Origin: Paracoccus shanxieyensis
GTDB lineage: Bacteria; Pseudomonadota; Alphaproteobacteria; Rhodobacterales; Rhodobacteraceae
Assembly (NCBI RefSeq): GCF_009711265.1
Contig: NZ_WMII01000005.1
Coordinates: 174,426 to 238,425, forward strand
Length of the DNA: 64,000 nt
Direction of reading: 5' to 3'
Under the pieces are notes generated by a model. That model ran no database searches. It was not told where the DNA came from and saw only the letters and a list, made by a program, of their open reading frames with translations. The position numbers and the translations under genes were made by a program. Of this stretch, positions 27,913 to 35,835 are shown in pieces (the stretch's first letter is position 1; each line of letters opens with the position of its first letter).

Positions 27913-28790
27913 CAGGCTCCGATCCGCTGGCGGCGCAGCAGCCGGGCCGCGCCAAGTAAGATGGCCGCGACCAGCGCGACAAGCACCAGAAGCAGGACGC
28001 CAAGCGCGCTGGCCGCGCCCCAGTTCTGGAAGGTGGACAGCGTGCGCTCCATCCGGATGGCAATGGGGGCGACCTTGCCGCCGCCAAGGATGGCGGGGGT
28101 GATGAAAAAGCCCAGCGTATAGATGAAGACGATGGTCCCGCCCGAGATGATGCCGCCCATCGACAGCGGCAGGATCACCGTCCAGAAGCTGCGCCACAGG
28201 CTTGCGCCCATGCTTGCGGCGGCGCGCAGTGCATTGCTGTCGATGTCGCGCATCGCCGCATAGGTCGGTAGCACGAACAGTGGCAGCATGTAATGCACCA
28301 TGCCGATCAGCGTGCCGGTGAAGTTATAGATCAGCGGCAGCGGTTCCGACACCAGTCCGGAGCCCAGCAGCGCCTTGTTGATCAGCCCTTCGTTGCGCAG
28401 CAGCACCAGCCAGCCATAGGTCCGCACCAGTATCGAGGTCCATAGCGGCAGCAGGATCAGCACCATCAGCCGGTTGGCCACCTTGGTCGAGGTGGTGGCC
28501 AGCACGAAAGCCAGCGGCACGCCCAGCAACAGACAGATTGCCAGCGTCGCGCCGGACAGTTCCAGCGTGACGCGCAGCGCGCGCCATGTCAGCGGGCTGG
28601 TCAGCAGCTTTTCGTAATTCTCCAGCGTGTAATCGCCCGCCAGCGTACGAAAGGATTGCTGCACGATCCAGACCACCGGGATCAGCGCGCAGATGCCCAC
28701 AAGGATCATCGCCGGCAGCGACATGGACAGAAAGAACAGCCGCTCGCGCCGGGCGTCGCGTTGCAGCAGCGTGGCTTGCGCGTCGCTCAT
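27912..28790 (-). CDS. ABC transporter permease, PotB-type
   Basis: 292 residues. N-terminal cytoplasmic stretch then six helices; the EAA loop is visible in the second half (RAAASMGASLWRSFWTVILPL). Partner of the 27121-27912 permease. It overlaps the ATPase gene by ATGA (start 28790), so the whole operon is translationally coupled. Belongs with the PotABCD/type III-like organic-cation importers by family. Confidence 0.9.
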   Translation of the reverse strand: MSDAQATLLQRDARRERLFFLSMSLPAMILVGICALIPVVWIVQQSFRTLAGDYTLENYEKLLTSPLTWRALRVTLELSGATLAICLLLGVPLAFVLATTSTKVANRLMVLILLPLWTSILVRTYGWLVLLRNEGLINKALLGSGLVSEPLPLIYNFTGTLIGMVHYMLPLFVLPTYAAMRDIDSNALRAAASMGASLWRSFWTVILPLSMGGIISGGTIVFIYTLGFFITPAILGGGKVAPIAIRMERTLSTFQNWGAASALGVLLLVLVALVAAILLGAARLLRRQRIGA

Positions 28791-29830
28791 GCCGCGGCCT
28801 CGGGCAGGGTGTCGGTTTCGGGGGCAAAGACATGCAGACGGTCGCGGGCGGCCCATGCGGTGATCTGGGTGCCGGGGGTCAGCGCCTCGCAGCCTTGCGC
28901 GCGGGTGGCGGGAATGCTCAGCAGCACCTCGCGGTCGCCGACAAGGATCTGCAGCAGCCAGTTTTCGCCGCGAAACGCCTTTGCGGTCAGACAGCCGCTG
29001 ATCCAGACCTGCGGACCTTCCAGCGGTTGCAGATGAAAGCTTTCGGCGCGGATCATCAGGCTGTCATCGGTGGCGACCCCCTGCGGCTGCAGGGCGGTTC
29101 CCGGCAGGATGTTCGCCTCGCCCATGAATTCAGCGACAAAGCGGGTGCGGGGGCGGTGATAGATCTCATCGGGGGTGTCGATCTGCTGGATGCGACCGGC
29201 ATTCATCACGGCGATGCGGTCCGACATGGTCAGCGCCTCGCGCTGGTCATGGGTCACATAGATCGTGGTGATGCCCAGATCGTCATGCAGCTTGCGGATC
29301 TCGAACTGCATATGTTCGCGCAGGTTCTTGTCCAGCGCCGACAGCGGCTCATCCATCAGCATGATGCGTGGCTCGAAGACGATGGCGCGGGCCAAAGCCA
29401 CGCGCTGACGCTGACCGCCCGAAAGCGCGGCAATATCGCGATCGCCGAATCCGCCAAGCTTGACCCGCTCCAGCGCGGCCATGGCGCGGTCGCGGGCTTC
29501 GGCCTTGGCGATCTTGCGCAGCCGCAGCGGGTATTCGACATTCGCCAGCACCGACATATGCGGAAACAGCGCGTAATTCTGAAAGACGATGCCGATGTCG
29601 CGCCGGTTGGGGGCCAGCCGGGTAATGTCGCGCCCGGCGATGCGCAGATGTCCGGCATCCGGCCGGGCGAACCCGGCCAGCGCCATCAGCAGCGTGGTCT
29701 TGCCCGAGCCGGAAGGCCCCAGCAAGGTCAGGAATTCACCCGAACGGATCTCCAGCGAGACATTGTCGAGAGCGACGAAGTTTCCGTAAACCTTGCGGAT
29801 CCTGTCGATCGAGATGGGCAGCGATGTCAT
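28787..29830 (-). CDS. ABC transporter ATP-binding protein, PotA-type
   Basis: 347 residues. Walker A GPSGSGKTT at 38-46, signature LSGGQRQRVALARA at 136-149, Walker B RIMLMDEPLSALD at 155-167, followed by the switch histidine in YVTHDQREALTMSD. The C-terminal about 110 residues are a TOBE regulatory domain. It energises the two permeases downstream. 26 nt separate it from the binding-protein gene upstream. Confidence 0.94.
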   Translation of the reverse strand: MTSLPISIDRIRKVYGNFVALDNVSLEIRSGEFLTLLGPSGSGKTTLLMALAGFARPDAGHLRIAGRDITRLAPNRRDIGIVFQNYALFPHMSVLANVEYPLRLRKIAKAEARDRAMAALERVKLGGFGDRDIAALSGGQRQRVALARAIVFEPRIMLMDEPLSALDKNLREHMQFEIRKLHDDLGITTIYVTHDQREALTMSDRIAVMNAGRIQQIDTPDEIYHRPRTRFVAEFMGEANILPGTALQPQGVATDDSLMIRAESFHLQPLEGPQVWISGCLTAKAFRGENWLLQILVGDREVLLSIPATRAQGCEALTPGTQITAWAARDRLHVFAPETDTLPEAAA

Positions 29831-29856
29831 GGAACTGGGCTCCGATCGGGTCTGGG

Positions 29857-30903
29857 TCAGTTGTTCATCATTTCGTCGAAAGCGACCTGGGCCTCTTCAC
29901 CATGCTCGGTCCACCAGTCGGCCTTGGAAAACACCGAGCTTTCCAGATTGCCCGGCGCGGTGGCCAGTTGTTTCAGCTTGGTGTCGGCAATCAGCCCGCC
30001 TTCATAGGCGGCGGGATTGACCGGGCCATAGGCGATGAAGTCGGTCAGCTTGGCTTCGCGTTCCGGGGTGGTCATGGCCGCGATCAGCTTCATCGCCGCT
30101 TCGGGGTTCGGCGCGCCCTTGGGCACGGCAAAGCAGTCGGTGCCGATGATCGAGCCCAGGAAGGTGTAATCGGCCGGGCCGCCATCGTCGATCACGCTTT
30201 GCGCGCGGCCGTTCCACGTCACCACCAGATCGGCCTCGCCGTCCTTCAGAAGCTGCGCCGACTGCGCGCCCGAGGTCCACCACACCGAAACCGAGGGCTT
30301 CAGTTCCGCCAGACGCGCGACGGCGCGGTCGATGCCGCCGTCTTCCGACAACACTGTATAGACATCCGCCGGGGCCACGCCTTCCGACAGCAGCGCCGCC
30401 TCAAGCAGGTCCTGCGCATTGGCGCGCAGCGCGCGCTTGCCGGGGAATTTTTCGACATCCCAGAAATCGGCCCAGCTTTGCGGCCCGCCATTCGGGAAGC
30501 TTTTGGCGTTCCACGCCATGACCGTGCCATAGCTGTCGAACGGATAGCAGTAATCGGAATGCGCGCCATCCGGCAGGGCCGCGCCGTCGATCACCGCATA
30601 GTCCAGCGGCTGCAGCAGGCCAAGCTGCGCGGCCTGCGCCCCTTCGGGCGATCCCAGATGCACCACATCCGTCGTCACGCTGCCCGAAGTAACCTGCATC
30701 CGCACGGCGGCCAGGCTGTCGCTTTGGGTTTCCTCGCGCATGTCATAGCCCAGCTCGGTGCCCGCCGGGCCCCACATCGCCTCTTTCAGGCCGGTGCCGT
30801 AATCGCCACCAGCCGTGGTGATGGTCACGGTCTGCGCGGCGGCGGGCAGGGCGATCAGCGTGCCAAGCAGCAGGGCAGTGGTCGTCGTCATCATGGATCT
30901 CAT
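29857..30903 (-). CDS. Periplasmic binding protein, PotD/SBP_bac family
   Basis: 348 residues with a signal peptide ending at AAAQ (residue 24). After it the mature protein starts TVTITTAGGDYG, as in PotD/IdiA-like class binding proteins. Family features include VVHLGSPEGAQAAQLGLLQPLD and the conserved WNGRAQSVID late in the chain. ATG 30903 has GGAGG 5 nt upstream. First gene of the ABC operon; a perfect LacI-type operator lies 64 nt upstream. The ligand cannot be named from sequence. Confidence 0.88.
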   Translation of the reverse strand: MRSMMTTTTALLLGTLIALPAAAQTVTITTAGGDYGTGLKEAMWGPAGTELGYDMREETQSDSLAAVRMQVTSGSVTTDVVHLGSPEGAQAAQLGLLQPLDYAVIDGAALPDGAHSDYCYPFDSYGTVMAWNAKSFPNGGPQSWADFWDVEKFPGKRALRANAQDLLEAALLSEGVAPADVYTVLSEDGGIDRAVARLAELKPSVSVWWTSGAQSAQLLKDGEADLVVTWNGRAQSVIDDGGPADYTFLGSIIGTDCFAVPKGAPNPEAAMKLIAAMTTPEREAKLTDFIAYGPVNPAAYEGGLIADTKLKQLATAPGNLESSVFSKADWWTEHGEEAQVAFDEMMNN

Positions 30904-30966
30904 TAGGGCCTCCCCGGCGCTGAGAACTATTGGAACTTCCGTGAAGAATCGCGGTTATTGTTATAT

Positions 30967-30980
30967 TCGTAACGTTACGA
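30967..30980. promoter_or_regulatory. LacI-type operator
   Basis: TCGTAACGTTACGA is a perfect 14-bp palindrome with the central CG step typical of LacI-family sites. It lies between the divergent ABC operon and the LacI-family gene, so it likely binds the product of 31164-32180. The 260-nt intergenic region (30904-31163) contains nothing else that I recognise. Confidence 0.8.
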
Positions 30981-31163
30981 TTCCACGAGATGGCGTTTTG
31001 GTCAATCTGACTTTGTTTGCATACACCCGTTATCTGGGGATCTGGGGCGATGCCGCCCGGATTATAGGCAGCAAGGGGCGGCAGATGAACTTTTTCACGC
31101 CTCGGGGAATGACAATGCCAGCGCCGAAGGCTAGATGAACCCAAGACAATCGGATGCAAGCGA

Positions 31164-32180
31164 ATGATCACCCGAAAGCGCGCCAACCTGCGGCAGATTG
31201 CGGATGCTCTGGGTCTGTCGGTGACCACGGTGTCGCGCGCGCTGAAGGACGGCCCCGAGGTGCGGCCCGCCACCATCGCGCGGGTCAAGGCCGCAGCCCG
31301 CGCCGCCGGATACAGCCCGAATGCGCATGGCGTGGCGCTGCGCACCGGCCGCACGCATACCCTGACCGTCATCCTGCCGCTGGAGACGCAGGCCTATCTG
31401 GCCGATCTTGCGAAAGTGCCGCTGATCGAGGGCATGACCATGGCCGCGCGGCAGGCGGGCTATACGCTGTCGATCCATTCTGTCGGCTCGGATGACGACC
31501 AGCTGGCGGTGCTGCGCCATCTGCATCTGTCGGGCGGCACCGATGGCGTCATCATCACCCGGATCGTCGCGCAGGATCCGCGGCTGGCCTTTCTGGCCGA
31601 ATGCGATCTGCCCTATGTCACCTTTGGCCGCAGCGACAGATCATTCGACCACGCCTATGTCGACATCGACAACGAAGCGATGGCCCATCACGCCACCAGC
31701 TTCCTGCTGGCGCGCGGACACCGGCGCATCGGTCTGCAATTGCTCTCGCGCGAGGATCTGATCAGCGCGGCGCGGGTGCGGGGATTTGCGCAGGCGCATG
31801 CCGATCTAGGCTTGCCGGTCGACGATCCGCTGTTCGGCTATGACCATTTCACCATGATGGAAAGCGAGACGCTGTTTCACCGGATGCTGTGCGACCCCCA
31901 TCCCCCCACCGCGCTGATTTGCGCCAGCGAGCTTGGCCTGCTGGGCGCGGCCAGCGCGCTGCGCAAGCGGGGCCTTGCCCCCGGAACGGATGTGGCGCTG
32001 GTCACGCGCGATACCAGCCGGATGACCGGGTTTCTGGCGCTGAAGGCGTTGGTGCATTCCGTGGACATGGCCGATATCGGCCGGGCGCTGGTCCTGTCGC
32101 TGATCGAACGGATCGTGACGCCCGGCCTGCCGCCCCGGCATGTGCTGATGCCCGGCACCTTCGAGGAGGTGGGCGCGTAA
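31164..32180 (+). CDS. LacI-family transcriptional regulator
   Basis: 338 residues. The N-terminal LacI headpiece (about 6-60) has NLRQIADALGLSVTTVSRAL and the hinge helix region YSPNAHGVALRTGRT. A periplasmic-binding-protein-like ligand domain follows (ARGHRRIGLQLL; LICASELGLLGAASALRKRG). Divergent from the ABC importer with a perfect operator between them, so it most likely represses import genes until a ligand, possibly a nucleoside or sugar, is present. Local regulator by context. Confidence 0.93.
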   Translation: MITRKRANLRQIADALGLSVTTVSRALKDGPEVRPATIARVKAAARAAGYSPNAHGVALRTGRTHTLTVILPLETQAYLADLAKVPLIEGMTMAARQAGYTLSIHSVGSDDDQLAVLRHLHLSGGTDGVIITRIVAQDPRLAFLAECDLPYVTFGRSDRSFDHAYVDIDNEAMAHHATSFLLARGHRRIGLQLLSREDLISAARVRGFAQAHADLGLPVDDPLFGYDHFTMMESETLFHRMLCDPHPPTALICASELGLLGAASALRKRGLAPGTDVALVTRDTSRMTGFLALKALVHSVDMADIGRALVLSLIERIVTPGLPPRHVLMPGTFEEVGA

Positions 32181-32207
32181 CCGCGACCTGACATCCCGCC
32201 CAGCCTC

Positions 32208-33101
32208 TCAGGCCCGCAGCCGCAGCGTCTCGATCAGCAGGGTGAAGGCGGATGAGGCGTGGCGGCGGTGCGGATAATACAGGTGATAGCCCGGCAGGTC
32301 CGGGGTGAACCGGCCCAAAACGCGGATCAGCTGGCCGCGGTCCAGATGGTCCTGCACCTGATCCAGTGGCAGATAGGCCAGCCCATGCCCGTCCAGCGCC
32401 GCATCGCGGATCAGGTCGATATTGTTGATGGCCAGCGGTCCGTCGATGCCGACGCGGGTTTCCCGCCCGCCACGCGTCAGCCGCCAGCGGTTCAGCGTGC
32501 CCGAGGTCGGCAGCCGCAGATTGATCGCGCGATGTTCGACAAGCTGCGCCGGCGTGGCGGGCGCGGGCTGGCCGCGCAGATAATCCGGCGCGCCGACGAT
32601 GGCCATCGGGATATCCGGGCCGATGCGCAGGGCGATCATGTCCCTGGCGATGTCGCCGCCAAGACGCACCCCGGCATCGAACTGGTCGGCCACGACATCG
32701 GCCAGACCGTAATCCACGGTGATTTCCAGCCTGATATCGGGATTGTCGGCCAGCATCCGCTTCATGGCGGGCAGCAGGATGGTCTTGGCCGCATGTTCCA
32801 CCGTGGTCAGCCGGATGGTGCCGGTCGGCCTGTCGCGCAATTCCCCCAGCGAGGCCAGCGTCGCCTGCATATCCTTCAGCATCGGGGCCAGCGTCTGCAG
32901 CAGCCGCTCTCCGGCTTCGGTCGGGGCGACGCTGCGGGTGGTGCGCGACAAAAGCCGCAGGCCCAGCCGTTCTTCGGTGCGGCGCACGATCTGGCTGAGC
33001 GCCGACTGCGCCATGCCAAGGCGGGTGGCGGCCTTGGTAAAGCTGCGCTCTTCGGCGACGGCCACAAAAGCCACCAGGTCGGCAATCTCATCCCGTTTCA
33101 T
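32208..33101 (-). CDS. LysR-family transcriptional regulator
   Basis: 297 residues. N-terminal winged HTH (about 5-63: AFVAVAEERSFTKAATRLGM, then QSALSQIVRRTEERLG) and a C-terminal LysR substrate-binding domain. Belongs to the large group that controls a divergent neighbour; here the neighbours are two tandem alpha/beta hydrolases, 128 nt away. Convergent with the LacI gene, 27 nt between stops. Inducer unknown. Confidence 0.93.
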   Translation of the reverse strand: MKRDEIADLVAFVAVAEERSFTKAATRLGMAQSALSQIVRRTEERLGLRLLSRTTRSVAPTEAGERLLQTLAPMLKDMQATLASLGELRDRPTGTIRLTTVEHAAKTILLPAMKRMLADNPDIRLEITVDYGLADVVADQFDAGVRLGGDIARDMIALRIGPDIPMAIVGAPDYLRGQPAPATPAQLVEHRAINLRLPTSGTLNRWRLTRGGRETRVGIDGPLAINNIDLIRDAALDGHGLAYLPLDQVQDHLDRGQLIRVLGRFTPDLPGYHLYYPHRRHASSAFTLLIETLRLRA

Positions 33102-33125
33102 TCATCACCTCAATGATAAGGGCAA

Positions 33126-33136
33126 GATAAATTATC
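33126..33136. promoter_or_regulatory. Inverted repeat in the LysR-hydrolase intergenic region
   Basis: GATAAATTATC is an 11-bp dyad (GATAA-A-TTATC) in the AT-rich part of the divergent promoter region. Position and composition fit a LysR (T-N11-A type) site. Confidence 0.4.
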
Positions 33137-33228
33137 TGTCTAATTTGCGCAATAAACCTGACCTAGATTGAGCACACGGGCCGCGCACAGCCACAGCGCC
33201 CACAGGTTCAACCGAAAGGAATGCGACG

Positions 33229-34191
33229 ATGGAAAAGATCAGCTTCACCAACCGCAACAATCCTGCCATCACCATGGCCGCCGTCATCAACTTTCCCGAA
33301 GGCTTCGACAAGGATAAGACCTATCCCGCCATCATCGTGTCGCATCCAGGCGGCGGGGTGAAGGAACAGACCGCAGGCACCTATGCCGCGCAGCTGGCCG
33401 CCAAGGGATTTGTCACCATCGCCTTTGACCGCTCATATCAGGGCGAAAGCGGCGGCATGCCGCGTCAGTTGGAAAACCCCTATGTCAGCACCGAAGATGT
33501 CAGCGCGGTGATCGACCATATGACCACGCTGCCCTATGTCGACAACAACCGCATCGGCGCGATGGGGATCTGCGCGGGCGCGGGCTATACGGCCAATGCC
33601 GCCATTCAGGATCGCCGGATCAAGGCCATCGGCACGGTCAGCGCGGTCAATATCGGCTCGATGTTCCGCAATGGCTGGGAAAACACCGTCAAATCCGCCG
33701 AGGCGCTGCCGCTGATTCAGGCCGGGTCCGACGCGCGCACAACGGATGCGTCGGCCGAAAGCTATGCGACAATGCCGCTGGCGCCGCTGAAGGAAGCCGA
33801 CGCCCCGAACGAAGAACTGCGTCAGGCATGGGAATATTACCACACGCCGCGCGCGGAATGTGCCACCGCGCCGGGCGTGGCCACGCTGCGCAGCCTCAGC
33901 CAGATCATCACCTATGACGCCTATCACATGGCCGATGTCTATCTGACCCAGCCGATCCAGATCATTGCGGGCAGCGAAGCCGGATCGAAGTGGATGAGCG
34001 AGGATCTGTATGACCGCGCCGCCAGCACCGACAAGCACCTGCATATCGTCAAGGGTGCCAACCACATGCAGCTTTACGATGGCGACACCTATGTCGCCGA
34101 GGCGGTTTCCGTCCTTGCACCGTTCTTCACGTCGAAACTGGGTGCCGAAGGCGACACGCCCCGCAAGCCCGCACCGTTCCTGAAAGGATAA
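33229..34191 (+). CDS. Alpha/beta hydrolase with Cys nucleophile (YcjY/dienelactone hydrolase-like), copy 1
   Basis: 320 residues, cytoplasmic, no signal peptide. The nucleophile elbow reads GICAGAGY with Cys115 where serine hydrolases have Ser, as in dienelactone hydrolases. The oxyanion region SHPGGGVKEQTAG precedes it, and the probable catalytic His lies in KGANHMQLYD near the C-terminus. An AAGGA ribosome site precedes ATG. Four bases separate it from a paralogue with the same layout, so the two are an operon, divergent from a LysR regulator. The substrate is unknown; a lactone or ester is the family expectation. Confidence 0.85.
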   Translation: MEKISFTNRNNPAITMAAVINFPEGFDKDKTYPAIIVSHPGGGVKEQTAGTYAAQLAAKGFVTIAFDRSYQGESGGMPRQLENPYVSTEDVSAVIDHMTTLPYVDNNRIGAMGICAGAGYTANAAIQDRRIKAIGTVSAVNIGSMFRNGWENTVKSAEALPLIQAGSDARTTDASAESYATMPLAPLKEADAPNEELRQAWEYYHTPRAECATAPGVATLRSLSQIITYDAYHMADVYLTQPIQIIAGSEAGSKWMSEDLYDRAASTDKHLHIVKGANHMQLYDGDTYVAEAVSVLAPFFTSKLGAEGDTPRKPAPFLKG

Positions 34192-34195
34192 GATC

Positions 34196-35143
34196 ATGCA
34201 ATCCGTGAGCATCCAGAATGCCGATATGGCATGGCACATCGCCGCCACCATCCAGTTCCCGCCCAACTTCGACGAGGCGAAGACATGGCCCACCATCGTC
34301 AGCGTCCACCCGTTCGGAAGCTGCAAGGAACAGACCGCGGGCAATGTCTATGGCAAGGCGCTGGCCGAGCAGGGCTTTGTCGTCATCGCCTATGATGCCA
34401 GCTTTCAGGGCGCATCCGGCGGTGCGCCGCGCTGGATCGAGGATCCGACCCAGCGGGTCGAGGATGTCAGCCGCGTCATCGACTATGCCGTGACGCTGCC
34501 CTATGTCGATGCTGACCGCATCGGGGTGATCGGCGTCTGCGGCGGTGGCGGCTATGCGATCAACGCCACGCTGACCGAAAAGCGCATCAAGGCCGCTGTC
34601 AGCATCACCGGCGTCAATATCGGCCGCCTGTTCCGCGAAGGCTTCAGCGAATACAATCCGCTGGGCGCTTTGGAGGCGATGGCCGCTCAACGCACCGCCG
34701 AGGCGCGGGGCGGCGAATTGCAGGTCAACGAATTGCTGCCCGCCAGCCCCGATGCCGCAGCCGCAGCGGGCCTGACCGAACGCGACGTGTCCGAGGCGAC
34801 CGATTATTACAAGACCCCGCGCGGCCAGTCCGAAGGCGGTGCCACGCGGATGCTGTTCAGCCATGCGCAGAAGACGCTGGCCTGGGATGCCTTTGCCTTT
34901 GCCGAAACCCTGCTGACCCAGCCTGTCATGGTGGTGGTCGGCCAGAAGGTCGGCGCGTTCGGCGCCTATCGCGACGGGATGGAGATCTATGGCCGGGCCA
35001 CGGCCTCGGTGGACCGGCAACTGGTATCGCTGCAGGACTGGTCGCATTACGACCTCTATGACAAGCCCGAGCCGGTGGCGCTGGCCTTGGAAAAGCTGGT
35101 GCCGTTCTTCAAGACCCATCTGCTTGATACGGCTGCGGCCTAG
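34196..35143 (+). CDS. Alpha/beta hydrolase with Cys nucleophile, copy 2
   Basis: 315 residues, paralogue of the preceding gene over its whole length (shared KEQTAG, LPYVD.DRIG and DDLYD-like ends). The nucleophile is again Cys115, in GVCGGGGY, and the C-terminal histidine is in WSHYDLYD. Tandem duplication with divergence suggests related but different substrates, or a heterodimer. A strong terminator follows, ending the two-gene unit. Confidence 0.85.
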   Translation: MQSVSIQNADMAWHIAATIQFPPNFDEAKTWPTIVSVHPFGSCKEQTAGNVYGKALAEQGFVVIAYDASFQGASGGAPRWIEDPTQRVEDVSRVIDYAVTLPYVDADRIGVIGVCGGGGYAINATLTEKRIKAAVSITGVNIGRLFREGFSEYNPLGALEAMAAQRTAEARGGELQVNELLPASPDAAAAAGLTERDVSEATDYYKTPRGQSEGGATRMLFSHAQKTLAWDAFAFAETLLTQPVMVVVGQKVGAFGAYRDGMEIYGRATASVDRQLVSLQDWSHYDLYDKPEPVALALEKLVPFFKTHLLDTAAA

Positions 35144-35167
35144 GAGGCCCTGATACGGTGGATGCTG

Positions 35168-35192
35168 CACGGCGGGCGCTGCGCCCGCCGTG
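35168..35192 (+). terminator. Terminator after the hydrolase pair
   Basis: Perfect 11-bp stem CACGGCGGGCG / CGCCCGCCGTG with a 3-nt loop, followed by TTCCT. Confidence 0.8.
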
Positions 35193-35305
35193 TTCCTGCG
35201 GTTGGCCTGTCATGCGGGGCAGGGCCTTCCGCATGTCCGTTTCCGGCTTGCTGTCATGTCCCGTGATGGTGTCGTATTGGGGGGCAAAACGATTCAGGAC
35301 GGACA

Positions 35306-35584
35306 ATGCGATTTCATCTTACAGCTCTTCTGGCAGTGGCGCTGACCGCAGGTTGCGCAGTCGGCTCGGGTGCCGTGGTCAAGGGGGCCGGGCCGGACGA
35401 TCTGCTGAAACTGCGCGAAGGACCGGGGCTTGAACACAAGATCATCATCGGCCTGCCCGACGGAACGCGCCTTGTCCGGCAGAATTGCCTGAACACCAAA
35501 GGCAAGCTGTGGTGCCGCGTGTCGCTGGCCGACCGTCCCGGCATCTCGGGCTATGTCTCGGCGGATTATCTGGCACATCGTTGA
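35306..35584 (+). CDS. Small SH3-domain lipoprotein
   Basis: 92 residues. Lipoprotein signal with lipobox LTAGC (Cys17), then one bacterial SH3 domain (about 30-88: LLKLREGPGLEHKIIIGLPDG, ending ISGYVSADYLAHR). Likely anchored in a cell-envelope membrane where it may bind peptidoglycan or a partner. Alone between two hairpins, with no evident operon partner. Function unknown. Confidence 0.85.
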   Translation: MRFHLTALLAVALTAGCAVGSGAVVKGAGPDDLLKLREGPGLEHKIIIGLPDGTRLVRQNCLNTKGKLWCRVSLADRPGISGYVSADYLAHR

Positions 35585-35591
35585 GGGCTTG

Positions 35592-35680
35592 CGTGGTGGC
35601 GTGACACCACGGATCCGAAGACGACAGCGCGCAGCGGGACGCCCAAGACGCGAGAGGGCGCCGGTCGGACCGGCGCCTTT
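35592..35680 (+). terminator. Two hairpins after the SH3 lipoprotein gene
   Basis: The first hairpin, CGTGGTG / CACCACG (35592-35611), lies 7 nt after the stop. The second, GGCGCCGGTC / GACCGGCGCC with a 1-nt centre (35657-35677), is followed by TTT and is the stronger terminator candidate. Confidence 0.65.
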
Positions 35681-35783
35681 CGCCATCGTCAGACCTTGGC
35701 GGCGCAGGCAGGGCGGCGATGCCCAAGCGGTTGAGGCATAAACGCTGTAACGGCGGGACTGCCGGCCCCCTGGCAACAAACGC

Positions 35784-35815
35784 CTTCGCGCGCGACCCCA
35801 AAGCCGCGCGCGAAG
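35784..35815 (-). terminator. Terminator after the first siderophore receptor gene
   Basis: 10-bp stem CTTCGCGCGC / GCGCGCGAAG with a 12-nt loop, 20 nt after the receptor stop codon. On the minus strand it is followed by GCGTTTGTT. Confidence 0.65.
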
Positions 35816-35835
35816 ATTTTCAGACGCGCAAAGTC

